This document shows, piece after piece, positions 39,381 through 52,011 of a stretch of 64,000 bases of DNA; positions within the stretch are counted from its first letter, which is position 1; each line of letters begins with the position of its first letter. Source of the stretch: Punica granatum. Lineage: Eukaryota > Streptophyta > Magnoliopsida > Myrtales > Lythraceae. A model generated the notes under the pieces. It was not told where the DNA came from. It saw nothing but the letters and a program-made list of their open reading frames with translations, and did not search any database. Made by a program: the position numbers and the translations under genes. The DNA lies in contig NC_045133.1 in assembly GCF_007655135.1 (NCBI RefSeq), positions 17,829,845-17,893,844 of the forward strand, in the 5' to 3' direction.

Positions 39381-42300
39381 TTATGGGTCATAGCGAACAA
39401 AAGGCTGCAGGAGTGTCTTGGCTTCAGGTTGAATTGGCCACTCCAGCGATTCCCACCTTTCTTTAGATTGTACATATATGTTCTTAAGGTTAGGAGGAGG
39501 AGAAGGGCATCCATCAGGTCCAGGAGGCAGATACAGAGGGATCCTCTTCAGCTTCGGACAACCCCGTGCAGCAATTTCTTCGATGGAGCTGCAGATCAGT
39601 GGTTGGTCACATATACTTTTCAATGCTGGTAGCAAACTCAAACTTAGACTCTTCAGCTGCTGCAAGCGGGGCCAGCTGCTGTTTTGACTACTTTGTTCTT
39701 GGGCATGGCCTATCACCTCCTTCATGTTTTTGCAATAAATGGCATCAATTGTTTCGAGGTCTTGGATGAGCGGCAGTGATTCAGCTGCCAGCAATCTCCA
39801 GATGCTTTTACAGTTCAACATATGAATCTCTTTTAAAGAGCTAAGATCTACTTGATCAGATGGCATGACAGGACTCCACTCAATTATCTCCTTCATACTA
39901 TCGCAGCCTAAAGCAACAATTTTGCGAAGTTTTCGGAGGCGCAGTAGCAAGAGATGCCCCACCAGTGTCTGTATTCTGCTGCAGTCTTTAACATGAATAC
40001 TCTCTAGGCTCGGGAAAGTATCAATAGGATCGGGTGATCCTGGAGCAATTATGCCTTTCAAGTCATCACACAGTTTGATTTTAAGAACCTGTAGATTTTG
40101 AAGATAAACACCAGCTGATCCAGTGAAGAGGTACTCTAATTTCCGACATCTATTTATTATCAGTTCCTTCAGATGGGATATAGGGTACAAGATGCTGAAG
40201 GCTGTCTTCTCCTGTACTCCTTCCACTGTCAATAGATGAATGCCCACATTGACCTCGGTTGGGTAAAAATCAAGCATATTGCATGCACCGCCACTATTAT
40301 AATATCCGATACACAAGCTCTGGATGTCTTCTAGGAAACTAATCCTGCCATGGATTTCATTTTTCTTTCTTCCATGAATCCGGACGACTTTGCCACACTC
40401 AGATATGTCCTCCGACCATATCTCAAACCGATCATCATGGAAAAGCCTATAATCACCGTCGTTGTTGTCGTCATTGAGTCCAAAAGAGAGATCAGACCAA
40501 GTGGGCAAATGAGGATTAGATTTTGCAAACATGTGTACTTCATCTGCATCTGAAAAGCTACAATTTAGGCATTTTAACCTCTTCAAGGCCGACAGGCAGA
40601 CTTCTTTTCCTCCACCATTGACATGATTGAAGCCAAGAGATTGAATATTCACCAACGAATGCAGTAGCCCATCACATAACCCGTAAATCTTTGTCCGATA
40701 TATGTCAAGGTACATGAGGTGGGCCAAATTCTCTAAACCATCTGGCACTGCTTCAAGAGCTGTACAGAGTCTGAGGTCCAACTTTGTTAATGATCTCATC
40801 TTCGCAATGGAAGGAATATGTGATAGTTTTGAGCACTCCCTCAGCACCAATGCCCTCAAGTGAATCAGGCCCGAGATGGAACCAGGGAGTTCTACAACGT
40901 CACTTTTACTCAGATTGAGGACCTTCAGCTGGACGAAATGCATGAAAAAAGGCTCTGGAATCTTATGCAACCTACTATTGTATTTTATCAATAGAATTGG
41001 TGAAAGTTCAGGACAGTTTGGTGGCATGTTATTCTGGACAACTCCTTTAATCTCTGGGAGATATACCATGTCCACGCCGCTTGTCCATTGCTTTTCTTCA
41101 TCCATAGTGTCTTCCGATCTCGTGCCAGAATTTACCTTGGCAGGAGAACTGGTGCTCATGATATTAAATGCCATGTCCCGAATCATACTGTGGATCCGCA
41201 CTTTTTCCTGGTAACATTCCAATAAACAAACATCAATAAGCCCTTCTACTATTGAGTGGCTTTCCTGGTACATCATCAGCATGTTACAAGGTCCATCAAT
41301 CAGGCCCTCGTCAATGAAAAGCTCTATCAAATCCAACTCATAAATTGCATCCTCTCGCAAAGCCTTTGCATATGATGCACATCACAGAAGACACCATTGC
41401 ATTTGCTGAAGTAGGCAATCGTAACTATTTTTCAATATCGGGAAGACCTTTGTGTTCATGTCCTTATGCCCAACATCTTTCAACTGTCTTAGTGCCTCCT
41501 CCCATTCATTCACTCGCTCCGATCCTCTCATGCTTTCTGCCATTACAGTGATAGCAAGTGGCAAACCTCCACATTTGTCTGTAATTCTTTGGGCAATGTG
41601 TTCTACTTCAGAAGGTAATGATTCAGGTTCGAAATGCTCCTCAAACAAGCTGAAGGCGTCCTGATGACCTAGAGTTTTGATTTCGATTACTTCTTGACAG
41701 AGCGTCTTGCGACAGATGCTTGATGATCGTGTTGTCAGGAACAACTTGAGACAATCACTCCTAATAGGGATGCCTGCCTCCTCAAGCTTGAAATGATCCC
41801 GTACATCATCTAAAAATAGGACCGATTTCCTTCTTTCCGATAGATACTCCCACAACACCTTTGGCCTTTCCTCGTCAGTTTTTCCCTTCAAAAGTTCTGG
41901 AACCTTTAGGGCTTTGGCAATTTCAGCTTGGAGTGCACAAATGCTATTTTCTTTGGGCGCAGGAACCCATAATACGTTCTCAAAGGACTCATCTTTGCAT
42001 ACTCTATCATAAAGGTGCATCGCGAGTCTTGTTTTCCCCACCCCTCCCATTCCATAGATACCAATCTGCGAAATATCATCTCTTCTCAAAAAGTTCCAAG
42101 CCTAGATGATCTTTTTCCTAAATTCTGTACCAACTGGGATTGACAATAAGAAGGCCTTTCCTTTTTCACGTTGCTCTCGAAGAGGCGATGGTCCTGAAGA
42201 TGCGAGAAGGTCATCCACTTCTATAGTCAGTTCTTCAACATGAGTTTGCAGATGCAAGGAGCAGCCCTCGCTGCTTACAGGCACTTCTTGTCGTATTCTC

Positions 42301-43761
42301 CGAACTCCATTTTTTATTCTTTCTACCTTCCCCAACATACTTCTGACTCTGCACTCGGCATTATTTAGCTTAATTTCAAGTGTTTCCAACTTTCCCTGAA
42401 GAGCATCGGGGATGTGGCTGGGCTGACCAATTATTGGCGCAAGCATATCCAAGTCTAACATCGCAAAATGGAAAGTACTGAATGTCAGAAACCGGAGCAA
42501 AAACCATTAGGGAAAAAAAATTTCAAATTACATAATTCTAGAACACAAAGTTCGGGTTTCAAAAGCGCACTAGTTGAATGGAGAATAACATTAATTCTCG
42601 ATCAGTCAGGATTACGAGAGCAAAGTCTCACAAATTTTTTTCCACCGAAAATATTCAAATTACTTGAATAAGACTACACTAAGTATGTGTTTGGTTACCC
42701 AAATTTAATGCTAAAATTAGATTTTCAGTTGCTGAGTTCAGCTTCTTTAATAAATCTATTCTTCTATCTATCTATACTCTATAAAAAAAATGTGAAGCTC
42801 ACTGAAGTGTTCTCACACTTAGGGGTGCAAATCATGTCTATACAAACTCATTCGTGTATTTTCGCATGCCAATCATGCCGTTGCAGTTTGGCATATTTAT
42901 GTATCACTCTGCCTCTGCCTCTAAAACCATGTCATGGATCCCACATTTTCAGAAACCCCTAATTACTCTCCCCTCTGCATTGTCACTGTTCGGCACTGGT
43001 TCTCCATCTACGATCACCCGTCCTCCTCTGTCCCTGCTTCCTTCCCTTGCCCCTTATATAAAAAAAAAAATCTTCCCTAATAATGTAACCAGTCGATTTT
43101 ATGTCACTATAAATTAATCTAGTAAATGATGATGACACAGTTACGAGCTCTGCTATATGTTTATTAGACAGAGATGGAGATTAGCTAGAATATTTGCTTA
43201 ATTATTTGTAGTTCATGACAAAGTTTCCAGTAAAAAAAGAAACAACCGACAGGATCAGATGAAAAAAATGAATGTGTACCATTAATTAATAGAGTTTTAT
43301 TGGTCCTTTATACGATGTTATTTGAGGAAGGAGAATACAGGAGTTTTACCTGTTCCATCAGGTTGAGTAGCAGGCATCGTATTGGCTTCAACCAGTCGGC
43401 GTCGTTTAAGTTGATCATTTTTCTCTCTTTCTTGGATCGGTCGTTTGGATGGATTCTTTCCTGTTTCCAGGACATGCTGTCCGGATGGATTACTGCTCAC
43501 TTCATTCACGTCAGCGCTCGCCCTGTTCCCGGCATTATGTTTTTGTAATGCCATTTTGGCTGCTTTCTTGGTGGATACATCAACATTTGGGCAATGAGTA
43601 ATGTCACGGTTAACATGACCCAGGTGTTCCTTCACCCTTGTGACTTTTCCAGTAGCCTCCTTCCCACAAAACTTGCACCTCCAGTGCTGGTTTCGATTGG
43701 AGTCCCTCCGTAGGATTTCCACGTATTGCTCGCCCCAGAACGGGTCTTTTTCTCTAACCAT
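39381..43761 (-). pseudogene. BED-CC-NB-ARC-LRR immune receptor gene (BED-NLR) with two in-frame stops
   Basis: Exon 1 (43761-43350) starts at MVREKDPF and encodes a BED zinc finger (CKFCGKEATGKVTRVKEHL...HC) plus a basic KRRR stretch. Its donor ACAG|GTAAAA joins in phase with an acceptor at GTTAG|AC, so exon 2 would run 42454-39381 (total 1162 codons including the stop). Exon 2 encodes a short coiled-coil region, P-loop GMGGVGKT (about 272-279), kinase-2 LFLDDV (350-355), LTTRS (377-381), CGGLPLA (433-438), then leucine-rich repeats to the end. It is one continuous frame broken by TAG at 42104-42102 (codon 255, just before the P-loop) and TGA at 41384-41382 (codon 495, between GLPLA and the MHD motif). 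The MHD motif itself reads IHS. BED-NLRs are intracellular pathogen sensors; the BED finger is an integrated domain. Without readthrough the product would be a BED-CC fragment. The exon join is my inference. Sequencing errors at the stops are possible. Confidence 0.85.
42455..43349 (-). other. Predicted intron between BED exon and NB-ARC-LRR exon
   Basis: An AT-rich stretch of 895 bp is bounded by GTAAAA and TTAG on the minus strand. The alternative acceptor TTCAG|T at 42476 would put the second exon out of frame with the BED exon, so GTTAG|AC at 42455 is preferred. No other coding exon is seen inside. Confidence 0.5.
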
Positions 43762-43850
43762 CGTTATGACTCTGATAAAAGCAATAAACAGAAGAGCTAA
43801 TATGGGCTTAGGAATAATATGAAGCGAAAAATAAAAATGAGCATAACATA
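43762..43850 (-). other. 5' UTR region of the BED-NLR with a probable UTR intron
   Basis: The minus strand shows a strong acceptor, TTTATTGCTTTTATCAG, ten bases before the BED start codon. This suggests a leader intron whose donor lies near 43855. The donor (AAGG|GTTATG) is weak, so the first exon is not fixed. Confidence 0.4.
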
Positions 43851-44352
43851 ACCCTTGACGCTCCGATCGGGGAAGGTTTTTGGTGACAACACCTGGAGAC
43901 ATCAGAAGTGAGAATGCCGACATGAGTAACGAGACCAACCTCCTTCCCCCGCAAATCAGTGCAACCCTACCGGCGAACCCACCCACGCCTCTCTACCCAG
44001 AATCGGAACCCCCCCAACCAAACCCCACCACCCCCTCCCAACATGGGCACAAACTCCCAAAAACCAGGGCACCAATTCAACCTCGTATCAATTCGAAACT
44101 GAAGCTAACCTGCCGCTCGACAGTGACATCTCAGTAACAACAGGAACAAATAAGGCGCGGACAAGACCAATACTTACAGTTGCAGACCCGAAAGGGAAAG
44201 GAGTTGACGGCGCTGAGCCTACCTTCCTGCGCAGGCCCCACGAAGACGACAGCACGGAGACTTCCTTCCTACGCCGGTCCCACGAAACCCTCTGTGCACC
44301 GGGGAGAAAGGAAGAAGGGAAACCCTCTCGAACCTGCCCGGCGACTGATAAT

Positions 44353-47300
44353 TTGTACTCGGGTCTGATCGAAGAACAACTTCAAGCCGAGGCCAGCCCA
44401 TACCCAAGCCCTGAACACGACCGAGCCTGCCCACAGAGACCACGCCTCTATTCTCCGGACAGCCCATTCCGAAGCCCAACTCCCCATAGAAGCCCAACTC
44501 CTCACCGAAGCCCAGCTCAGCTCCTCAGGAACAGGGCCCAAGATGAAGCCCATTCCCGAGCAAGGCCTGGACCACTCAGTAGCCAAGCCCAGCCAGTCCA
44601 ACAGATTTCACAGCCAGCCTCCAGCACCGGACCGTCCAGCAGAAACAGGGCCCAACCATGCAAACAAAATTCCGGAAATTACCGGGATCCACATGAAGCA
44701 TCTCTGATCACCATGCCAAGGAGGAAAAGGAAAAATGAAATGACTATGGAAGAATACCTCAAGCTAGCTGCTTCCTACTCCATAATTTTAAAGAAAATGA
44801 CGCAAACCATAGGAGAGGAGATTTACAGAGACTGGCACACACATCAAGTAATAGAAATAACAGAAGACTGGTACCCCCCATAACAAATGTTCCAATCGGA
44901 GACTCATTACTATGTTGATGAGATGGAAGATGAAGTCCACACCGATGATGTCTAAATGGCTCAGGAGGCGGGTCTTAACAAGCCCCCAACGACGCTATAA
45001 GTCTACTAGCATGGAACTGTCGAGAAATGAGGGGAGAACCGACAGTTCGAACTTTATGCCCCCTCGTACGAAAGCACCGACCCAGCATGATTTTTCGTTT
45101 AGAAACAACGTCCAGCTCCAGGCACTGCAGCAAGATAGCACGACGTTACAACCTTGACGGTATCTTCACAGTCGAATCCTCAAATGCAACAGGTGGTCTT
45201 TGCTTACTTTGGAACACTGAATTGAAGGTAACCATTCAAAAATCATCTCCTTACTATATCCATACTATATTTGAACATCATATTTTACCTGCTCCTTGGA
45301 TAATCACTGCAGTTTATGACCCCCCCCCCCTTTATATACATGCAAAACCTATTTTTTGGGCTTAAATTGTTGATATTGCAAAAAATGTTGATAAGCCATG
45401 GCTAATTGTGGGTGATTTTAATGAAATTTGTGCTGAAAAGGATAAGTTAGGAGGTTGTAATTTTGCTTCATCTTCTCGGTCATTCCTTGATACATTTCTT
45501 ATGCTGCGTTTGGTTTCAAAGTAAGATTTTAAAATCAGATTTTGATGTGATACAAATGGGGTCCACCATTTGACTTTGTATGAGTTATTTTGTTTTGTTG
45601 TGAAAAAAATAGTATAAATGGGGCCCACTCTTTTATTTTGTATGAGTTATTTTGTTTTGTTGTAGGGTAGAATTAAGTTTAAGTTGTGATTTTAAAATCA
45701 CATTTGCAAACTAAACAAGTCATTAGTAAATCGGGTTGCATTGATTTGGGTTTCAGGGGTAATCCCTTCACCTAGCGAAACAAGAGACTAGGTCTAGCTT
45801 TCATAAAACAACGATTAGACAGAGCAATTGGTAACGATGATTGGAGAACTACATTCCCTAGAGCAGGAGTATTCCATCTCCCTCAAATACGATCTGATCA
45901 TAACCCAATTCTGCTAAAACTTTGAATGGAATCGTTAACCAAACCTAGATCATTTCGTTTTGAGGAAGCTTGGACCCATGACCGTTCTAGTAAGGACATA
46001 GTTAGAATTGCTTGGAATAAATCAGTAATAGATTCTAAGGCTTACCAAATCTCTTCAAAAATTAGAACGGTCAAAAAGGATCTAAGGAAGTGGAACAAAG
46101 AAGAGTTTGGGCACTGTGATACCAACATTGCAGGAATTATGGAAAACCTTGAAGAAATTCAAGCAAGACCCTCCATACTAGAGACCAAGAAACAAGAAGA
46201 AAATCTCATCGCACATCTTGAAGAAAACCTCATGAGAAAAGACCTTATATGGCAACAAAAGTCGAGAGAGCTATGGCTGAAAGACAGAGACAAGAATTTA
46301 AAAATTTTTCACCTTTCAACTGTTATCCGACGGAGATCAAATCACATAGCAACCATCAAAGACGACAATAGGGAGTGGGTATAGGATCATGAAGGGATAG
46401 GCAATTCCTTCCTTAGGAAATTCCAAGATCTCTTCAATACATCCCGCCCAATCATACCATACGATATGGAGAATCTGATCAACTGAACCATAACAGAGCT
46501 TGGAAATGAAAGGCTAATCCAAATCCATGATGATAATGAGATCTTGATGGCCTTAAATTCAATACCAAGCCTCAAAGCCCTAGGTCCAGACGGAATACCT
46601 TCACTGTTCTACAAATATTATGGAGAAATAGTAAAGCCACTTCTCATCTACACAATAAAAAATTTCTTCATCTCAGGCCACATACTCGAGGAATGAAACA
46701 ACACATTTATCTGCATCATTCCAAAATGCTAAGGAGCTACCACGTTTAAAGATTTCAGACCCATCAGCCTTTGCAATACATGCTACAAGGTCATTTTAAA
46801 AATCATTGCAAATAGACTCAAACCACTACTTGACAAGATTTGCACAAGAAATACTACACACGATGAGGAAAAAAAAAGCGCGAAGAGGATGGATCGGGAT
46901 GAAAATTGACCTTACAAAGGCCTTTGACAAGTTAGAATGGAACTTCATCATCAAGATCATGGAAAAACTAGGCTTCCGCTCAACCTTCATATCTTGGATC
47001 TACTAATGTATCTCCACATCCACCCTCTCTATACTACTCAATGGCTCGCTCCACGGACACTTCTCACCATTCAGAGATATACGACAATGAGACCCCATTT
47101 CACCTTAATTATTTGTAATATCAATGAAAATATTATCTCGACTCCCCTATAAGGCAGAAGCCAACGAAGACATCAGGGGAATCTAGATAAGTAGGGGTGG
47201 ACCACAAATTTCACATCTAATATTTGCAGATGACTTTCTCATACTCTCCAAAGCGACAGAAGCGAACATCAGAAATATGAAGAGCATACTTGACAAATTT

Positions 47301-49253
47301 TGCTCATGGTTAGGACAAGAAGTAAATTGCTCCAAATCAGGTCTCTTCTTCTCCAAAAACATATCGGTAAATATCAAAAGAAATGCAAAATCCATCCTTT
47401 GTATGAGGAAACTAAAGGAAGATGCCCAATACCTGGGAAATCCTCTGTTCATCAAAAGGAAAAGAAAGAAATACTTCCAATTCCTCATTGACAAAATCAA
47501 AGGCCAGCTTGCATCATGGAAGGCAAAAGCACTCTCCTAGACGGGTAGAGCTACTCTAATCAACTCGGTCATCAGCAATACCCCAATCTACACCATGTTA
47601 CTCTTCCGGTTACCTAAATCCACATTGAGTTCCATTGACAAAGTAATAAGAAGATTCTGGTGGGGCACAACAAAGGAAAAATGAAGTTAGTACGTACCAA
47701 AGAACTGGGACACCATCTGCCAACCAAGATCAGAGGGAGGCCTAGGATTCAGAAGAGTAAAAGACTCGAACAAGGCGATGCTCTCTAAAACTGCCTGGGT
47801 ACTAACAAAAACAAACAATAACCTTGTTGGTAGGGCTGTAAAGGCTAAGTATGGAAACTTCCTAAACTCCTTCAATCGCACCTACCCTTCGCCAATATGG
47901 AAAGGTCTCCAATGGTGTAAGGACACTATCCAGGTAAGTACATGCTTCTCTGTAGGTAACGGTTCATCCATTTCAGCATGGTTCCACCCATGGATACCAA
48001 GTATGGACGATCGTAAGCCATCTCCTAAATTAAACGTAATTCCAAATCCGGAGCTCAAGGTATGCGATCTAATGCTTTTTCACCCCAAAAGATGGAATAT
48101 TTAACTACTCACTAGCCTCTTGAGAAAGGTACAGTGGAGAACATACTCAAAATTCACCTGGGTCAAGAAGACTATGAAGATGAAGCATAATGTACCCCAT
48201 ACTCTTCAAAGAAGCACTCAGTCAAATCCTCTACTTAATAGATCAAAAGCACATATTCCAAAAGATCAACGAAATTGTGTGGAAAGCCATTTGGAATCTG
48301 AAAATCCATGAACGCTTCAAACTCCACCTTTGGAGAATAGCTAGTGAATGCCTCGCCTGGTTTAGCGAAAAAAATATCCTGTGTCCTCTTTGCCAAATCG
48401 GTTCTGATAAACTAGATTATCTCTACAGGGATTGTATCTTTTATCGTGTTGCTTGGAGAGAATCACCCTGGGATATACAATCAAGAATTATCCCATACCT
48501 TTGTTAAGGATCGATTAACTTTGTTGTTTGCCCACTGCATACACTAATAGAAAACACTTTGGATAAGGCTTTATTCTCTTTATATGCAACAATCACTTTC
48601 TATCTGCTATAGAACTCACGTAATGATGTCTTACATGCAGGAAAACCAGGAGATATCCACCAAACCATCAAGAGAATCAAAAGCAGCTACTCGGAGCATA
48701 TCAGGAACCAAGAAGGAAACCCATCCACACCGCCTTTGCAGCTCGACCCATCGCAAGAACCCACATGTCCGATTAAAGCGTCATAAGCGCGGATGCATCG
48801 TGGAACAACAACATCTCATTCCTATCAAGAGTTCTACAACATCCGTGCAGCCCTCCAGTACTCTCATGGTTCAAGATCTCACACGAAAATAAGCCACTCC
48901 AAGCAGAGGCCCGAGCAGCACACCTTGCGATGACATTAGTTGCAGAAAGATGACTAATAAAGATCTGGCTGCGTAGTGATGCCTTGCTGCTAATAGATGC
49001 CATTTTGCACCGACATACCTCACCGTGGGAGATTAGGAGCATAGTATCGGATATTACTTCTAGTCTTAATAGCTTCACGAATTGGGTATGTTCTTGGATT
49101 CTAAGGTCGGATAACACTCTCGCTCATGACTTGGGCCAATTTAGCTCAACGTCAAATTTTGATTTGCTATGTATCTTCCAGGGGTATCCTTCAAAACAAT
49201 GTACTCGCTTCTGTGCAAAAATTAATAATATGCATTATTCAGTAAAAAAAAAA
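44353..49253 (+). mobile_element. Near full-length degenerate LINE (ORF1 tail, endonuclease, RT, zf-RVT, RNase H, poly(A))
   Basis: The order matches plant L1-type LINEs. A Pro/Ser-rich ORF1 tail runs 44353-44883. An apurinic-endonuclease start LLAWNCREMRGE is at about 45001, followed by LIVGDFNE (about 45400), and resumes after a MITE as LGFRGNPFTW and RSDHNPILL (to 45925). The reverse transcriptase spans about 46500-47560, with GPDGIPSLFYK, FRPISLCNTCYK, IDLTKAFDKLEW and FADDFLIL. The post-RT region contains [23 protein letters not shown] and [11 protein letters not shown] zinc-binding segment with FKLHLWRIA and CPLCQIGSDKLDYL lies near 48310-48430. RNase H-like sequence (LRSDALLLIDA, WILRSDNTLAHDL) is at 48960-49140. 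It ends ATTCAGT plus ten A. Many stops and a few frameshifts make it inactive. It lies head-to-head with the BED-NLR, and its 5' end is not defined. Confidence 0.85.
45505..45719. mobile_element. MITE inserted in the LINE endonuclease domain
   Basis: The LINE endonuclease reading is interrupted after FLDTFL and resumes with LVNRVGCIDLGFRGNPF. The intervening DNA has imperfect inverted ends: GCGTTTGGTTTCAAAG...GATTTTAAAATC against the reverse complement of GATTTTAAAATC...GCAAACTAAACAAG. An internal block containing 'tatgagttattttgttttgttgt' is present twice. No clear target duplication is visible. Confidence 0.7.
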
Positions 49254-50257
49254 CCCATAGTTTATAAGGCTTTGAAGACAAATTGGTATTAGAAAAACAA
49301 TATTGAATCTAGGAAAAATAAAAGTCATGGGTTATGAAATACATAAGGAACTAGTCATATATTTTATTGGTTTGTCCATACTTCATAATAATAAAGCTTG
49401 CCCTGCAATCAACTATGATTTGTTAATAATCAAAGTGGGCGAGGCGCTATTGTGCACGCCTTTACCTCGTAACCAAGAGGTTGGTATACAACATTGTAGG
49501 ACTACTTGTGCCTCTTTATTAACTATTATGATTTCTATTTGATTTTACTAGACCGGGAGGATTTGTTAATATATCTCTGACAAGGATCGCTTAGCTACCT
49601 ACTGGGGATTGGTTGCTGCGTTTTGGACAAATTAATGGGGGATGTCTCGCATTATTTGTTCAGGCTTGGTGAGTTTAGCCATCCAAGTTAACAATTGCCT
49701 GCCTATTGGCCTACCACGACCGACCTTGCTGGTTCCATCCGTTAACCCTGTATTCCAAAAATATAGGTAGATAAATGGTATTGCTAAACCGTCCCGTTTG
49801 TCAAAGTGAGGATAGAGGTTGAGACCACCTCTTCTAGACAATTGATAGTAGAAGCAATCCTGCAGTATCTCGCTTATAGGCATTCTGATTAGGTAAAAAA
49901 TTTTGAGTCTCTATTCTTGCAAGCCTTTTTTATTTGTTCATTTCACAGACATTATTTAGTTTATTGTGAAAAAGGTCCCGAGGATGCACGTGCTTATAGC
50001 TACTATACCAGATAAATGTCTCTTGATCCTTTTCTTTCTACATTTGTTCAGGTTTTCCTAATTTACTGTCTAGAACGGCTGCTTCCTGATTGTGTACTCA
50101 TTGCCAAGACACTATATATGAATTATGATGATTCACGTCCCCACTGCAGGTTTGAAATACAAATCAAGTCCACGCACGGTTACTTTTCTTGGGATTTCCT
50201 TGAAACACAAATGTATTTCAGGTTTATTCTATGAACCTCAATAAACTTACACCAAAA
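49254..50257. other. Intergenic with a SINE-like copy, otherwise nothing recognised
   Basis: Apart from the SINE-like block at 49436-49560 there is no recognised feature. The short frames have no domain. Confidence 0.4.
49436..49560 (+). repeat. SINE-like repeat, partner at 54487-54640
   Basis: Both copies share a tRNA-B-box-like phrase ('gaggttggtatac' here, 'gcagatttgatacc' there) followed by GGACTAC(T/A)TGTGCC and CTTTATTA. This layout is consistent with a tRNA-derived SINE, but similarity is moderate and the ends are undefined. Confidence 0.4.
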
Positions 50258-52011
50258 TTCTTGTCCGTTGTCCGCCTAACAGAGGGTGCTGAAATGGGTA
50301 AGGTTCAGTGGAAAATTTGTATGATGGTCCAGTTTCTGGGTGCATGCAGATATTCCTAAAGTCATAGATTTGGATATTGGGAATGGTTGTTAGGGAAAGA
50401 GATGTTGAAGCACCAATACCATGGCCTATTGAGAAGTGTGACCTATGCAAGAGGTTCGGCCACCAACGTTCAAGCTAATCCTGAAACTTGACTCAAAGGC
50501 TATTATAATGACTTCCACTTCTTGGTAATTCCTGAGCATGCTGATGATGAAATTGTGCAGAAGGTTAGTTCAATGAAAGGTAAAAAGATCGAAGGGAGTC
50601 ATGTAAGTTTGCAGGGAACTCGTTAATTAGTTCCATAATCGATTTCGAAAATGCCCTGTTTCCAGGATGAAGCTGGTGGAAGATGAAATATGGGGAAGAT
50701 GAAATCTGGAGAAGATGGATTCTGTGGAATATTGTGGCTGCTCTATAGGAGTGGGTATGAAGTTGCATACAATCAAAATATCAGACTGGAGAGGGAGGAG
50801 CTATGGAGGGACCTTCTCGAGTCTATCCAGCTGGCACTGTAAAAGGGTCATGGTTCCTGATCCATCAGACTCGAGATCCAAGCATGCTAATATGGTTTGT
50901 TGGAAGAAAGGTGTGGAAATTTTGAAGAAAGGATTGATGTGGCAAATTGGTGATGGTAGGAGTGTATTTGTCTGGTCTGATCTTTGGGTGCCAGGGATCA
51001 AAGGCTTTAAACTACAAGCTATTCAGCTGGCCACAATAAGCATGAACTTTAAAGTAAGTTCTCTCATTAATTGATAGGGAGAATCTGTGTTGGAAGACTG
51101 ATGAGTTACAGGGAAGGCTTGAGCAGGAACATCTATTGTCAGTAGCTGCTATTCCAATCAGTGTAGGCCGAAGGAAAGACAAGTTAATCTGGCCATACAC
51201 GAAAGAAGGGCATGTGACAGTAAAGACAACATATGCAGTAGTAATAAGGGGCAATCGGAATTTGAAGAATCAGCTGAAGACCTCTTCATCCCATTGCATC
51301 AGCCAAAGCACTTGGAAGAGCTATGGAATTTGGATGTGCCCTCTAAGATTAGAATTTTTATTTGGAGGGTATGCTCGAATTCTGTGGCTACTAAGTCAAA
51401 TTTGCTAAAAATGAGGATTGCGACTGATGGGGTTTGCAGTTCTGTGATAGAGAAGAAACCATTGAGCATTGTCTCTTAATTTGTCCCTGTGTGGTTTTGC
51501 CGTCTGTGATATCAAAGTAGAGGACAGAGAGGTCTCTTCTATTGATAGGTGGTTAATGAACTTGTTGGATAAATGTGGACTGAATGGAGGGGAGAAGAGA
51601 TATAGTTTTAGTGTAGCTGCAGATGCTACAGAGGCCATGGCAATCAGAGAAGGAATAAAGATGGAGATTTAGAAATGATGGCAAAAGGTGATAATTGAGA
51701 CTAATTCTGCAGTAGTCTTTGAAGCTGTGCAGAAGAGAAGGCAAGAGATCCCGTGGAAGCTGCAAAATATTGTTGCTGATATCAAGGACCTTAAGCAGTC
51801 ATCTGAGTTGTTTAGGAGGCAAGCCAATATATGTGCAGATTGGACAGCCTCATGTTATAAAAACGAGATGAGCATGAGCAATAGTGTTTGGGAAAGCGAT
51901 CCCCCATCTTCTTTACAAATGTTACTTGTAAATGGTTGGGTTAGATCTGTTTGCAATAGGTTGCCTAATGAAACATCAGTTGTAGAAAACACAATGTTTG
52001 ATGGTGGATAA
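50258..52011 (+). mobile_element. Internally deleted LINE relic (ORF1 zinc knuckle, post-RT domain, RNase H)
   Basis: A degenerate ORF1 zinc knuckle (PIPWPIEKCDLCKRFGHQ) is at about 50410-50480. The next recognisable coding DNA is the post-RT region: VCWKKGVEILKKGLMWQIGD then FVWSDLWVPG (50895-50998). It is followed by KDKLIWPYTKEGHVTVKTTY (about 51175-51235), SKIRIFIWRV and an RNase H-like end (ATEAMAIREGIKMEI, VIIETNSAVVFEAV; 51628-52011). Endonuclease and RT are missing. Stops and frameshifts are frequent. It appears to be a different subfamily from the LINE at 44353-49253. Confidence 0.7.

Noticed and set aside
39246..42109. Many plus-strand frames across the NLR
   Set aside because: They are antisense shadows of the NB-ARC and LRR coding sequence.
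42454..42500. Alternative acceptor TTCAG at about 42476 for NLR exon 2
   Set aside because: Joining it to the BED exon donor gives a stop within a few codons, whereas GTTAG|AC at 42454 keeps frame.
44219..44601. Minus-strand frames rich in Trp, Ser and Gly
   Set aside because: They are shadows of the Pro/Ser-rich LINE ORF1 tail on the other strand.
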